A stretch of 64,000 bases of DNA from UBA3839 sp963627995 (GCA_963627995.1 CAVGCV010000014.1:1-64000); one strand, 5' to 3'; shown: positions 53,047 through 62,433, numbered from the stretch's first letter. The notes: generated by a model not told the origin, from the letters alone. Program-made: numbers and translations.

Positions 53047-55970
53047 CCAAGCACACACTGGCTATGAGAAGATTCCTGACGGCGGCGCTGCTCCTGTGCG
53101 CCGCGCTCTGCGCCGTGGCGCAGGGCGGACGCCGCTACGAGGCGGCGGAGGGAGACCCGATGGGCGCGCGCATCTACACGCTGGAGAACGGGATGCGCGT
53201 CTATCTTTCGGCGAACCGCGACCAGCCGCGCGTGCAGACCATGGTGGTCGTGCGCGCCGGCGGCAAGAACGACCCCGCCGAGACGACGGGGCTGGCGCAC
53301 TACCTCGAGCACATCATGTTCAAGGGGACGACGCGCTTCGGCACGTCGGACTACGAGCGCGAGCGCCCGCTGCTCGACAGCATCGCCGACCTCTACGAGA
53401 CCTACCGCGTGACGACCGACCCGGCGGCGCGGCGCGCCGTCTACCGCGCGATTGACTCGGCGAGCCACGAGGCCTCGCGCTATTCCATCGCGAACGAGTA
53501 CGACAAGCTGATGTCCGCGATCGGCTCGAGCGGCTCGAACGCCTTCACGAGCCAGGACATGACGTGCTACGTGGAGGACATCCCGTCGAACGAGATGGAG
53601 CGGTGGGCGATGGTGCAGGGCGAGCGCTTCTCCAACATGGTGGTGAGGGGCTTCCACACGGAGCTGGAGGCGGTGTACGAGGAGTACAACCGCGGGCTGA
53701 CGCAGGACCTGGAGAAGGTCGTCGACAGCGTGTGCGCGCTGCTCTTCCCCAACCACCCCTATGGCCGGCAGACGGTGATCGGCACGCAGGAGCACTTGAA
53801 GAATCCGTCGATTCGGAACATCGAGCGGTACTTCCGCCGCTACTACGTGCCGAACAACATGGCCGTGTGCATGAGCGGCGACCTCGACTTCGACCGCACG
53901 ATGGACATCGTGGAGCGCCATTTCGGCGCGATGCGCCGGGGCGCCGACGTGCCGCCGCTCGCGTTTGAGCCGGAGCGGCCGATGGAGGGGGTGGCGGCGC
54001 GCACGGTGACGGGCCGCGAGGAGGAGAGCGTGATGCTGGCGTGGCGGATGCCGGCGCGCCGCGAGCGGGGAAACGACCTGGCCGACGTGGTGTCGCGGCT
54101 GCTGAGCAACGGGCAGGCGGGGCTGATGGACCTCCATCTGAACCAGGCGCAGCGGGTGCTGGAGTCGGCGTGCTACGCCATGCCGTATGCCGACCACGGC
54201 GCGATGCTCCTGCTGGGAGTCCCGAAGGAGGGGCAGACGCTCGACGAGGTGAAGGACCTGATGCTGGCCGAGGTGGCGAGGCTGGCGCGCGGCGAGTTCG
54301 ACGCGTCGCTGCTCGAGGCCGTCATCAACAACAAGAAGCTGGAAGAGATGCGCATGCTGGAGGACAACGGGGAGCGCGCCCGGAAGATGGCCGAGGCGTT
54401 CGCCAACGGCGTCGGCTGGGCGGACGAAGTGGGCCTCGTGTCCCGGCAGGAGCGCATCACGCGCGACGACGTGGCGGACTTCGTGCGGCGCATGATGCCC
54501 ACCGACGCCTATGCCGTGGTGTACAAGCGGCAGGGCGACGACCCGAACGAGAAGAAGATTGAGAAGCCGGCCATCTCGCCCATCGAGATGAACCGCGACA
54601 AGGTGAGCGGCTACGTGTCGGACGTGACGGCCATGCCCGTGGAGGACATCGCGCCCGTGTTCCTCGACTTCGACAGGGACGTGCAGACGCGGAAGCTCAA
54701 GAACGGCAACACGATGATGTACCGCCACAACGGCCGCAACGGGACGTTCAGCCTGACCTTCGTCGTGGCGCGTGGCAGCAAGGCCGACAAGGCCCTGGCG
54801 ACGGCGGCCGACTACTGGGGCTTCCTCGGCACGCGGCGGATGGCGGCCGGCGACATCATGCGCGAGTTCTACCGGCTGGCCTGCAGCGCGACGGTGTCGG
54901 TGGACGCGGACCGCACGGTGGTGGAGGTGAGCGGGCTGGCCGAGAACGAGGCGGCCGCGCTCGCGCTGCTGGAGGACTGGCTGGCGAACGCGCGGGCGGA
55001 CAGGGGCGTGTATGCCGCCTATGTGGACGACGTGCTGAAGGCGCGCGCCGACGCCAAGACGAACCAGAGCGCCTGCTACAGCCGCCTGCACGCCTATGCC
55101 GTGTATGGCGGCGACAACGCCTACACGCACGTCCTCTCGGCGGACGAGTTGCGCGGCATGGATCCGCAGAAGCTCGTCCGCCGCTTGAAGTCGCTGGGGA
55201 ACTACGAGCAGACCATCATGTACTACGGCCCGTCGTCGGAGGACGATGTGGCCGCGCTCGTCGCCCGTCTCCATCCCATGGCGAAGAAGCCGGCGCCCGA
55301 CACGGAGGACAACCATTATGCGGCGCAGGAGACCCCGGCCAGCGAGGTGTATGTCGCGCCCTACGACTCGAAGGCCGTGCAGCTGGCGACGTACGCCAAC
55401 CATGGGCGCACGTTCGACGCGACGCTCCTCCCGACCGTCGCGCTCTTCAACGAGTACTTCGGGGGCGGCATGAACACGGTGGTGTTTCAGGAGCTGCGCG
55501 AGAGCCGGGGGCTTGCCTACCAGGCGTCGGCGCTCTACCAAAAGCCCGACCGCGGGAACGAGGCGTTCTCGTTCAACACGTTCATCATCTCGCAGAACGA
55601 CAAGCTGGGCGACTGCCTCGGCGTGTTCCGGCAGATAACGGACGAGATGCCCGCCTCGGAGCTGTCGCTCTCGCTCGCCCGCAACGCGCTGCTCAAACGC
55701 CTCGCGACGGAGCGCTACGTCGGCAAGTATGTGCTCACGGCCGTGTTCCTGGCGCGCCGCCTGGGGCTCGACCACGATATCGACGCGGACATCTACCGGC
55801 AGGTGCGCGGCCTGACGATGGCCGACTTGCAGCGGTTCGCGCGGGAGAACGTGTCGCGCAAGGCGTGCCGCTACATCCTTCTCGGCGACGAGGCGCAGCT
55901 CGACCGCCGGCTCATCGAGGGGCTGGGGACGGTGCACCGCCTTTCGCTGGAGGACATTTTCGGCTACTGA
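53043..55970 (+). CDS. Exported M16 zinc metalloprotease
   Basis: A 975-residue two-half pitrilysin-type protease. A signal peptide (MRRFLTAALLLCAALCAVAQ, after seven extra residues) precedes the first M16 domain with the inverted zinc motif HYLEH (HxxEH, near residue 86) and downstream Glu in ELEAVYEEYNR. The second half (from ~residue 540, KLKNGNTMMYRHNGRNGTFSLTFVVARGS) is the inactive partner domain, with the substrate-binding ESRGLAYQASALYQ near the C-terminus. The ATG at 53043 overlaps the DUF4954 stop by 4 bp; 53064 is an alternative. Likely periplasmic peptide degradation. Confidence 0.92.
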   Translation: MTKHTLAMRRFLTAALLLCAALCAVAQGGRRYEAAEGDPMGARIYTLENGMRVYLSANRDQPRVQTMVVVRAGGKNDPAETTGLAHYLEHIMFKGTTRFGTSDYERERPLLDSIADLYETYRVTTDPAARRAVYRAIDSASHEASRYSIANEYDKLMSAIGSSGSNAFTSQDMTCYVEDIPSNEMERWAMVQGERFSNMVVRGFHTELEAVYEEYNRGLTQDLEKVVDSVCALLFPNHPYGRQTVIGTQEHLKNPSIRNIERYFRRYYVPNNMAVCMSGDLDFDRTMDIVERHFGAMRRGADVPPLAFEPERPMEGVAARTVTGREEESVMLAWRMPARRERGNDLADVVSRLLSNGQAGLMDLHLNQAQRVLESACYAMPYADHGAMLLLGVPKEGQTLDEVKDLMLAEVARLARGEFDASLLEAVINNKKLEEMRMLEDNGERARKMAEAFANGVGWADEVGLVSRQERITRDDVADFVRRMMPTDAYAVVYKRQGDDPNEKKIEKPAISPIEMNRDKVSGYVSDVTAMPVEDIAPVFLDFDRDVQTRKLKNGNTMMYRHNGRNGTFSLTFVVARGSKADKALATAADYWGFLGTRRMAAGDIMREFYRLACSATVSVDADRTVVEVSGLAENEAAALALLEDWLANARADRGVYAAYVDDVLKARADAKTNQSACYSRLHAYAVYGGDNAYTHVLSADELRGMDPQKLVRRLKSLGNYEQTIMYYGPSSEDDVAALVARLHPMAKKPAPDTEDNHYAAQETPASEVYVAPYDSKAVQLATYANHGRTFDATLLPTVALFNEYFGGGMNTVVFQELRESRGLAYQASALYQKPDRGNEAFSFNTFIISQNDKLGDCLGVFRQITDEMPASELSLSLARNALLKRLATERYVGKYVLTAVFLARRLGLDHDIDADIYRQVRGLTMADLQRFARENVSRKACRYILLGDEAQLDRRLIEGLGTVHRLSLEDIFGY

Positions 55971-56014
55971 GCGCTCCGCGCCGCAGCAGCCATCACTCAA
56001 CCCCCTCTACAGCC

Positions 56015-56164
56015 ATGACTACTTTCGGACACTTCGAGCAGGACTCCGACGCACGGCGCGAGGAGCTCGTCCGCGCCATCGAGCGCTGCGTGGAGCGGCT
56101 CACGCTTCAGGAGCTGGAAGCGCTCTACTACGACATGCTCATCAAGGGCTACGCGCAGCCGTGA
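56015..56164 (+). CDS. Small hypothetical protein
   Basis: A 49-residue acidic, helical protein (MTTFGHFEQDSDARREELVR...YYDMLIKGYAQP) 44 bp after the M16 gene and in the same direction. No domain is recognised. Codon use follows the GC-rich neighbours, which supports coding. Confidence 0.5.
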   Translation: MTTFGHFEQDSDARREELVRAIERCVERLTLQELEALYYDMLIKGYAQP

Positions 56165-56539
56165 CGGACGTGCCGCCCGTGCCGCCCTGTCCATCCAGCC
56201 CGCATCCCGGACCGAAAGAGGGAAACGGGAGATGTGCCGTCTTGATGCTGCTGAAAAAGCAACCTCTTTTTCCCCCTTGTTTCTTTGAAGTATCATAAAA
56301 ATCTTGGGAACTCGGACTGGCAGACAAATTCTGATTTGGGTGACGCATTGACGAAGTCAGGAAAATGGATTAGCAACAGTTTTCAGCACTACCATTACAC
56401 AATAGTTTTTTGCATTCTACTCACTAAAATTCCAAAATCGGAAAATTTCCGTTCATTTCCGTTTAATTTACGTTTTCTCATGCTTTCCTTTTCAGGTTTA
56501 GTGCAATCCTTGTTTCTCGTTTGTTTCTTTTGAGCGAAT
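56165..56539. other. AT-rich intergenic, no gene seen
   Basis: Composition drops sharply in GC here. An 82-codon plus-strand frame (56285-56533) has no recognisable features and looks accidental. Short direct similarity within CCGTTCATTTCCGTTTAATT is visible. This is probably the left edge of foreign DNA. Confidence 0.4.
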
Positions 56540-56630
56540 CAAGAAGAAAACCATGATGGTGGTGGATGCCTTGCATCATCCTCATCGCGGCAGCACAGGC
56601 GTCGCCCCTGTTCTTCGGCATCACGAACTA
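56540..56630 (+). pseudogene. traE: Conjugative transposon traE 3' remnant
   Basis: Read with one frameshift, the sequence gives KKKTMMVV then CIILIAAAQASPLFFGITN and stop. This matches the C-terminus of Bacteroides TraE (DUF4134), which ends in a Gly/Cys-containing hydrophobic helix followed by ALPLFFGI-like residues. The traF fragment starts 17 bp downstream, the usual order in these elements. The 5' part of traE is missing. Confidence 0.55.
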
Positions 56631-56646
56631 ATCACGGCTGAAGCGC

Positions 56647-56859
56647 ATGACTGACAAGGAAGAACGCCGTCAGGACTACCTGATGTTCAAGGGACGGCAG
56701 AAGCCCCTTGAATTCTTCGGGTTGCAGGGACGCTACATCTACTGGGCGGCAGGAATGGTGGGCGAAGCCATCGTCGGCTTCATCCTCGCCTACAGCCTCG
56801 TGGATTTCGTGACAGGACTCATCGCGCACCGTCCCAAAACCGCACACTGGCGGCAATAA
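56647..56859 (+). pseudogene. traF: Conjugative transposon TraF (DUF4133) remnant
   Basis: A 70-residue frame: RRQDYLMFKGRQKPLEFFGLQ is the DUF4133 signature (KG-x-QKPLEF-x-GL-x-GRYI), followed by one hydrophobic helix (WAAGMVGEAIVGFILAYSLV). TraF proteins usually have two helices and ~90-110 residues, so the C-terminus appears lost; neither traG nor other transfer genes follow. It could still be translated. Confidence 0.65.
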
Positions 56860-56989
56860 GGAAACGCGCGCGATGGAAAGACTCTTCATCCCAACGACAT
56901 CGCCGATGTGTCGGGCGTCCGGAACACACCCGTGCGCCGACGTGCTGCAATTATATAAATATAAATAGGAAGCGCGCCAACGGAATTCC

Positions 56990-58150
56990 CTACTTGAAAA
57001 GTTCCTGGAGCAACGCTTTCAGCTGTTGTCCGCGCGCGTCATTATCCTTTGCCACGACCTTTCCCGTGGAGTCGAGAACATAGATTGTCGGATAATACTT
57101 CACGTCGTAGAGGCGGCTGATGGACTTGTCGGCATCGCGGCCGTTGGGCCATTCCAGTTTCTCCTCATCAAGAGCCTTTAGCCAGTCGGCCTCCTTCTCA
57201 TCGGCACTGATGCTCACGATGCCGAAGCCCTTGTCCTTGTAAATTTCATACTGCGCCTTGAAGTTCGGGATTTCCTTACGGCAAGGCCCGCACCACGATG
57301 CCCAGAAGTCGAGCAGCACATAGCGCTTGCCTTTCAACACGTCGTAGAGCAACGTCTGCTTGCCCGTTGCATGATCTGTGAAACTGAAGTCCGGCATCTG
57401 CTTCCCTATGAGCGAGGGTGGGAACAGCAGGCCTTTCAGGATTTTCCCGTAGAAGCTGTTCTGGGCTTCGGCAGAGAACTGGCTGAAGATGTCGGCTGTC
57501 TCTTTCGGTATGTAGTTCATGGTGTTCAGCACGAGGAACGGCCCCCACCACGAGTCTTTGTTGGCGATGTAGAGTTGATCGTAGCTCTGCTTCACCGTGT
57601 CAAAGAACTTTCCCTCGTCGTCGGCAAATTTCTTGTAGGCATCGGTTTGCATCAAAGCCTTCATCTCGTCCGACTCTCGCGGTAAGCTCGCCAGCTTGTC
57701 GCAGATGTCCTTGTTGTCGTCATGATACTTCTTGTACAGTGCGTTGAGGTGATTCCGGACTGACATTTTCTGATCATATTCCGTGTGGCTGAAACTACCT
57801 TTCACTTGAATCGGCGAGAAGTCGTACCACTCGCCCATCTTGTTGGCCGCCGCATTCACCGTAACGCGGTCGCCCTTGCCAGCCATCACCAGCATGACCC
57901 CGTGCGGATTTTCCGTCGCAATCATATAAAGGCGCGTCCCGTCGCTGTCGAATGCGAAATACGCCTTCCCGTCTTTCAAGGCGACAGCCTGGAACGGTGT
58001 CTCGTCCTTGTGGGTTGCAGACAGTGAAATAGTGAACTTCGTCCCGTCGGGAACATTGGAGACGTTGAGATCGATGCGCGTGTTCTGAGCCACGATGGAG
58101 GTGGAGCACGCGGCGGTAACAGCCGCTAGTAGGAATGCCAAGCTCTTCAT
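56990..58150 (-). CDS. TlpA-like thiol-disulfide oxidoreductase
   Basis: A 386-residue exported protein. A signal peptide (MKSLAFLLAAVTAACSTSIVAQ; a lipoprotein Cys at 15 is possible but the lipobox is poor) is followed by a DUF4369-like beta domain (residues ~25-120), a helical linker, and a C-terminal thioredoxin domain with the active site FWASWCGPCRKEIPNFKAQY (WCGPC). It probably reduces periplasmic disulfides. The start at 58150 is preferred; a TTG at 58159 would extend it. It is divergent from the aminopeptidase gene. Confidence 0.9.
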   Translation of the reverse strand: MKSLAFLLAAVTAACSTSIVAQNTRIDLNVSNVPDGTKFTISLSATHKDETPFQAVALKDGKAYFAFDSDGTRLYMIATENPHGVMLVMAGKGDRVTVNAAANKMGEWYDFSPIQVKGSFSHTEYDQKMSVRNHLNALYKKYHDDNKDICDKLASLPRESDEMKALMQTDAYKKFADDEGKFFDTVKQSYDQLYIANKDSWWGPFLVLNTMNYIPKETADIFSQFSAEAQNSFYGKILKGLLFPPSLIGKQMPDFSFTDHATGKQTLLYDVLKGKRYVLLDFWASWCGPCRKEIPNFKAQYEIYKDKGFGIVSISADEKEADWLKALDEEKLEWPNGRDADKSISRLYDVKYYPTIYVLDSTGKVVAKDNDARGQQLKALLQELFK

Positions 58151-58255
58151 GACGTTCAAAGGTTTTTATTCATTCTTAATAGGCAAATTAACTGTTTTTC
58201 TTCCGAACGAGCAAATAGGTTCAAGGGAAAAAAGACCGCAGTGGAGATTTCTTCG

Positions 58256-58263
58256 TAATTTTG
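58256..58263 (+). promoter_or_regulatory. -7 box of aminopeptidase P gene
   Basis: TAATTTTG, 32 bp before the ATG at 58296; no clear -33 TTTG. Confidence 0.55.
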
Positions 58264-58295
58264 CGGGAAATTGTGTCAATCAGACTGAATTCACC

Positions 58296-60089
58296 ATGAA
58301 CAAGCCAACAATGGAACGCGTTCGCCGCCTACGCTCGTGGATGCAAGAGAAAGGGCTCTGCGCCTTCATCACGCCAAGCACCGACCCTCATTCGGGCGAG
58401 TATGTCCCCGACAGGTGGAAAAGCCGCGAGTGGATTTCGGGCTTCACCGGCAGTGCCGGAACGGCAGTCGTGACGCTCGACAGCACCGCGCTGTGGACGG
58501 ACAGCCGCTACTTTCTGCAAGCGGCGGAGCAAATCAAGGGGACGGACTATGTGCTGATGAAAGACAAGATAGAGGGAACGCCCAGCATCTGCCAATGGAT
58601 AGCCGCACAGCTGTCTGGCGACGGCCGCGCGAAGGTCGGAGTGGACGGTTGCTGCTACACGGCCTCCGACGTGGACGCGCTGGAACGGGAGTTTGAGGAG
58701 CTTGGCGCGCCCGTCACGCTCGTCACAGAGTTCGACCCCTACGACACAATATGGACGAACCGTCCGCCCATCCCGACCAACCCCGTCGAGATTCAGCCGC
58801 TGGAATATGCAGGCGAAACCACCAGCAGCAAGATTGCGCGCATTCGCAAAGCCGTCGCCCAGCACGGCGCCGACGCTCTGGTCGTCTCCATGCTCGACGA
58901 GGTGGCGTGGACGCTCAACCTGCGCGGAACGGACGTGGAATGCACGCCCCTGTTCGTCAGCTACCTGGTGGTGACCGACGAGCAGGCGACCCTCTACGTG
59001 AAGCACGAGAAGTTGACCGACGAAGTGAGGAGCTATCTCGCGTCCGAGGGCATCGGCATCCGCGAATACGGCGACGTATTCCGCGACTTGGCAGCGACGG
59101 AGAAGCGCGTGATGATGCAACCCGACAAGACGAACGACCGCATCCGCCGCGCCGTCCGCCACCGCGTGGAAACCGAATGTCCCGTCAGCCGCATGAAAAT
59201 CATGAAGAACGAGGCCGAAATCCGCGGCTTCCACACGACCATGCTCGAGGATGGCATCGCCATGGTGAAATGGATGAAGTGGGTCGTGCCCGCCGTTGCG
59301 GCAGGAGGACAGACGGAACTTTCCTTGTCGGCACGCTTAGAAGCTTTCCGGGCCGAGCGGAAAGGATTCCGCGGCATCAGCTTCAACAGCATCATGGGCT
59401 ATGCCGCACATGGAGCCGTAGTCCACTACGAGCCGACGCCCGACACCGACATCCCCGTCCTGCCCAAGGGACTTCTGCTCATCGACTCGGGCGGCCAGTA
59501 CCAGGGGGGGACTACCGACATCACGCGCACCATTCCGCTGGGCGACCTCACCGATCAAGAGCGCAGGGACTACACGCTGGTGCTGCGCGGCTTCATCAAC
59601 CTTGGGCGTGTCGTCTTTCCGCGCGGAACCTACGGAACCCAGCTCGACGCGCTGGCCCGCACCGCCATGTGGGAATACGGCCTCAACTATCTCCACGGAA
59701 CGGGTCACGGCGTGGGCTCTTACCTCAGTGTGCACGAGGGTCCCCACCAGTTCCGCATGAACTACATGCCCACGCCGCTCGTACCCGGCATGACCATCAC
59801 CGACGAGCCCGGCATCTACGCCACGGGAAGCCACGGCGTGCGCCACGAGAACATGATGCTCGTCGTCGATGCCTTCACGGGCGAGGCGGGCGGTGTCCCA
59901 ACACCGTTCTACAAGTTCGAGCATCTCACGCTCTGCCCCATCCTCACCTCACCCATCGTCGTCGGAATGCTCCAGTCCGAGGAGCGGAAGTGGTTCAACG
60001 ACTACCAGCAGATGGTCTACGACAAACTCGCGCCCCGCCTCGACGAAGACCACCGAGCGTGGCTCTTCGAGGCGACGCGCCCCATCTGA
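58296..60089 (+). CDS. Xaa-Pro aminopeptidase P family protein
   Basis: A 597-residue three-domain M24 peptidase of the eukaryotic-like aminopeptidase P group, removing N-terminal residues before proline. Two creatinase-like N-domains are followed by the pita-bread catalytic domain with all metal ligands: LIDSGGQYQGGTTDITRTIPLG (two Asp), HGTGHGVGSYLSVHEGP (His) and TITDEPGIYATGSHGVRHENM (two Glu). It is intact with a strong terminator downstream. Confidence 0.93.
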   Translation: MNKPTMERVRRLRSWMQEKGLCAFITPSTDPHSGEYVPDRWKSREWISGFTGSAGTAVVTLDSTALWTDSRYFLQAAEQIKGTDYVLMKDKIEGTPSICQWIAAQLSGDGRAKVGVDGCCYTASDVDALEREFEELGAPVTLVTEFDPYDTIWTNRPPIPTNPVEIQPLEYAGETTSSKIARIRKAVAQHGADALVVSMLDEVAWTLNLRGTDVECTPLFVSYLVVTDEQATLYVKHEKLTDEVRSYLASEGIGIREYGDVFRDLAATEKRVMMQPDKTNDRIRRAVRHRVETECPVSRMKIMKNEAEIRGFHTTMLEDGIAMVKWMKWVVPAVAAGGQTELSLSARLEAFRAERKGFRGISFNSIMGYAAHGAVVHYEPTPDTDIPVLPKGLLLIDSGGQYQGGTTDITRTIPLGDLTDQERRDYTLVLRGFINLGRVVFPRGTYGTQLDALARTAMWEYGLNYLHGTGHGVGSYLSVHEGPHQFRMNYMPTPLVPGMTITDEPGIYATGSHGVRHENMMLVVDAFTGEAGGVPTPFYKFEHLTLCPILTSPIVVGMLQSEERKWFNDYQQMVYDKLAPRLDEDHRAWLFEATRPI

Positions 60090-60136
60090 CTGCCCGAACG
60101 CTGTATGCCACGCGACGACCAACACGCGATAGGATA

Positions 60137-60180
60137 AAAAGGTTTCCGTCCACATATCAGTCTGTGGGCGGAAGCCTTTT
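60137..60180 (+). terminator. Terminator of aminopeptidase gene
   Basis: AAAAGGTTTCCGTCCACA pairs with TGTGGGCGGAAGCCTTTT (two G-T type mismatches), followed by TTTTTG. Confidence 0.85.
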
Positions 60181-60203
60181 TGTACGCTTTTTGCAACGGA
60201 GCG

Positions 60204-60401
60204 TCAATCCGCCCCGTGCTGCTGTTGTTCGTTAATGTCCTCGGAGATGGTCAGCACCTCTCCTCCGGGAAGTTCAATCTGCGTTTCGACCTCGGTCGCG
60301 GGCTTCTGCAGCACGCGGTCACGGTAGTAGTCGTACCAGCTCACCGTGGTTGTCGCGTCGGCTTCCTCTCCGTCCTTTTTCTTGTGATATACAAGTCCCA
60401 T
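60204..60401 (-). CDS. Small hypothetical protein
   Basis: A 65-residue acidic protein (MGLVYHKKKDGEEADATTTV...LPGGEVLTISEDINEQQQHGAD). No domain is recognised and there is no signal peptide. It is convergent with the aminopeptidase gene, in the lower-GC zone. An in-frame extension upstream to 60572 enters AT-rich non-coding sequence and is not used. Confidence 0.45.
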   Translation of the reverse strand: MGLVYHKKKDGEEADATTTVSWYDYYRDRVLQKPATEVETQIELPGGEVLTISEDINEQQQHGAD

Positions 60402-60764
60402 AGCGTTTGTGGTTTTTGAAATGATTGGGTTTTTTATCTTGTTTGTTTTTGCACAATCTATTGAGAAGCCAACTTTTAGCCAAGTTTTATTTTTTAAAAG
60501 TAGTAACGATTTAGCAACGGTGCGCATTTCGGCGACTTGCGATGCTCTCCTACCAAATCCTTTCAATGGCAAAAGTGTTCATGAATTATTATTATCTAAA
60601 ATGCAATTTATAAAAGCCTAATCTTTGTGCATCGGGAACTTCCATAATTATTTGTTTTGCATTGAAACCCTGTCATCTACCGAAGAAATGAGCAGTGAAT
60701 AAATGCTATCCAAAAGAAACTCATTTATGCCGAAACAACGTAAGATAGTTTTATCAAAATTTAT
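60402..60764. other. AT-rich intergenic, no gene seen
   Basis: About 360 bp of AT-rich DNA with homopolymer runs and only short frames. I see no RNA gene or repeat. It separates the small hypothetical gene from the frameshifted gene at 60765. Confidence 0.5.
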
Positions 60765-61510
60765 TCAATAGGTTTTTTGCACTTCCTTAAATATTCCTAT
60801 AAGTGCCAAATTCCCAAGACAGCAAAGAGTCCCCAGCACGCCGAGAATGACGAAGCGCTCGCCAAAGCCGTAAAGATACTGCCTGGTCGTCGTCTTTATC
60901 TTCGTGTTGCGCACATAGTTCCAGTCGATGCCGTGGGCCATGCAGAAACGGTACGCAAGGTCGCTGTCCTGGTATTTCATGTCCTTCTTGTATCTCGCAC
61001 ACACGCCGTAGTGCTTGCGATAGTCTTCAAACCACTCCGTCATGACCTCTTCCAGCGTTGGCTTTTCCCTGCTGTCAATGCTGTATATGCCGGTCTCTGT
61101 CAGCCTGTACTTTACGAACTCCAAGAGCCACTTCTCCTGCGCCAGCGTCAGCTTGACCGAGTCCTTGAACATCGGCGAGAACAGCTCGCAATACGTGTCC
61201 TCCCCCGCTATGGGCTCCATGGACAGCAGGGCGTTCTCGACCGGGGTAAGCGGGTGCGCCTCCCTGAACTTCCTATAAAAGTCCTCAATCTCGTCGGGCC
61301 CAAGAAAGCCGAACGTGTTGTTCAGCCACGACGTCAGGTTCTCCCTCAGGGTGGGGTGTAGACCAAGGTGCAGTACTCGGCCTCGGTGCTCGGGTCGTAC
61401 GTAACCGACCGCCCGCGCCCGAAGGACAGCGTGCTCTCTCCAGACTCGGAATCCACGGAAAGGAGCCTTGTCTTTGCGTTTGGGAACTGAAGGTGAATGC
61501 AATTGTTCAT
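60765..61510 (-). pseudogene. Frameshifted gene for a tail-anchored protein
   Basis: The gene starts at 61510 with MNNCIHLQFPNAKTRLLSVD and continues to SVTYDPSTEAEYCTLVYTPP before a TGA. The -1 frame continues at once with TLRENLTSWLNNTFGFLGPDEIEDFYRKF and runs to 60765. Restoring one C in the CCCC at 61353-61356 (minus strand) would join the parts as VYTPTLRENLTSW, giving ~248 residues. The product would be soluble except for a C-terminal transmembrane helix (FVILGVLGTLCCLGNLALIGIF) near its end. It lies 11 bp after the HTH gene, so the two form an operon. Function unknown. A sequencing error is an alternative explanation. Confidence 0.65.
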
Positions 61511-61521
61511 TTGCTTTTATT

Positions 61522-61935
61522 TTAATTTGTTTGTTTTGGAACGACACCAACGGTAAAGTTAAGGATGCCGGCGAATTTCAATAGAGTGTCAATGGCGATG
61601 GTGGATTTTTTTCTTTCAAGTAACGACACCATAAAATCAGAATGCCCAGCGGCTATTGACAAAGCGCGCTTGGAGTATCTGTTTTTGTGCCTTAAGCCTA
61701 CAATATGGCTGACAAGCGAGTCGTAATCCGAAATTTCCACGCCGCTTATTGTCAAACTAAGGCCAACAACGTCCAGGTATTTTAAGCATCTCTGAAGATT
61801 ATAGCTATGTGTGCCAGCCTCAATTATATGAATATTCGCTGGAAAACAATTAAGGGCAAAGCACATGGTCTTTGTTGCAATATTGCGTGACCTGCGATAG
61901 TCCGCAATCGTCTTTGAAAACTCCTGTCTTGTCAT
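61522..61935 (-). CDS. Double XRE-type HTH regulator
   Basis: A 137-residue protein with two apparent Cro/CI helix-turn-helix units. The second is the clearer: SLVSHIVGLRHKNRYSKRALSIAAGHSDFMVSLLERKKSTIAIDTLLKFAGIL. The first, weaker, spans EFSKTIADYRRSRNIATKTMCFALNCFPANIHIIEAGTHSYNLQRCLKYLDVVGLSL. The start at 61935 fits the promoter at 61956-61987. It is followed by a tail-anchored protein gene. It may regulate that operon, as in many phage-like or toxin-antitoxin modules, but this is inference. Confidence 0.75.
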   Translation of the reverse strand: MTRQEFSKTIADYRRSRNIATKTMCFALNCFPANIHIIEAGTHSYNLQRCLKYLDVVGLSLTISGVEISDYDSLVSHIVGLRHKNRYSKRALSIAAGHSDFMVSLLERKKSTIAIDTLLKFAGILNFTVGVVPKQTN

Positions 61936-61955
61936 TGTCGTCACTTTTGTTTTTG

Positions 61956-61987
61956 CAAAATTATACAAAACAGGCTTATATGACAAA
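61956..61987 (-). promoter_or_regulatory. Promoter of HTH operon
   Basis: On the minus strand TTTG (61987-61984) precedes TAATTTTG (61963-61956) by 20 bp, a full match to the Bacteroidetes consensus. Confidence 0.7.
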
Positions 61988-62051
61988 AAGAGACCTAAAA
62001 AGCCTGTAATTCGTTAGGAATTAATTATATATTACGATTAAAAACTTTTCA

Positions 62052-62433
62052 ATGACAAAAAATCTGCTTTCATTGCGGCTCAAATAACACCATCAAAAAA
62101 GGACAAGAGAATGGCAGCCAACGCTGGTTCTGCAAAGACTGTAAACGGGGCTTTATTGGCCGTCGCAGACTAAGCTCAGAAGCCGTTAATGCAGCTTTCA
62201 CCAAGGGCAACCAAACGATTAAAGATCTGGCCTTGAGATATGGTGTTTCGGAGCGTACCATTTATCGCCGTCTCAATACAGCGTATACTGAGTCGCTTCC
62301 GCGAAAAGACTCGCGTGAGACAGTCCTTTTAATGGATGCTACGTACTGGGGGCGTAACTTCGGTGTCATCATGATGAAGGATTCAATCGTTGGCCGCGAT
62401 TTCCAAATAGAAGTGCAACGCTCATCGGCGTAG
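62052..62433 (+). pseudogene. 5' fragment of Zn-ribbon transposase gene
   Basis: The N-terminal part of an IS256-type transposase, variant zinc-binding group: a zinc ribbon CFHC...CKDC (GSNNTIKKGQENGSQRWF between), an HTH (QTIKDLALRYGVSERTIYRRL), and the first catalytic Asp in LLMDATYWGRNFGV. The ATG at 62052 is out of frame with the ribbon; removing one A from the run of six at 62057-62062 would give MTKICFHC. The frame then ends after ~115 codons (QIEVQRSSA), so the rest of the transposase is gone. The remnant is non-functional. Confidence 0.75.

Noticed and set aside
56285..56533. An 82-codon frame in AT-rich DNA
   Set aside because: No start signal, no recognisable pattern, and composition fits chance.
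61358..61550. N-terminal extension giving a 261-residue protein in the downstream frame of the HTH partner
   Set aside because: Residues before TLRENL in that frame are Arg/His-rich and unlike a protein start; the alternate frame from 61510 reads as a normal N-terminus, so a frameshift is the better reading.
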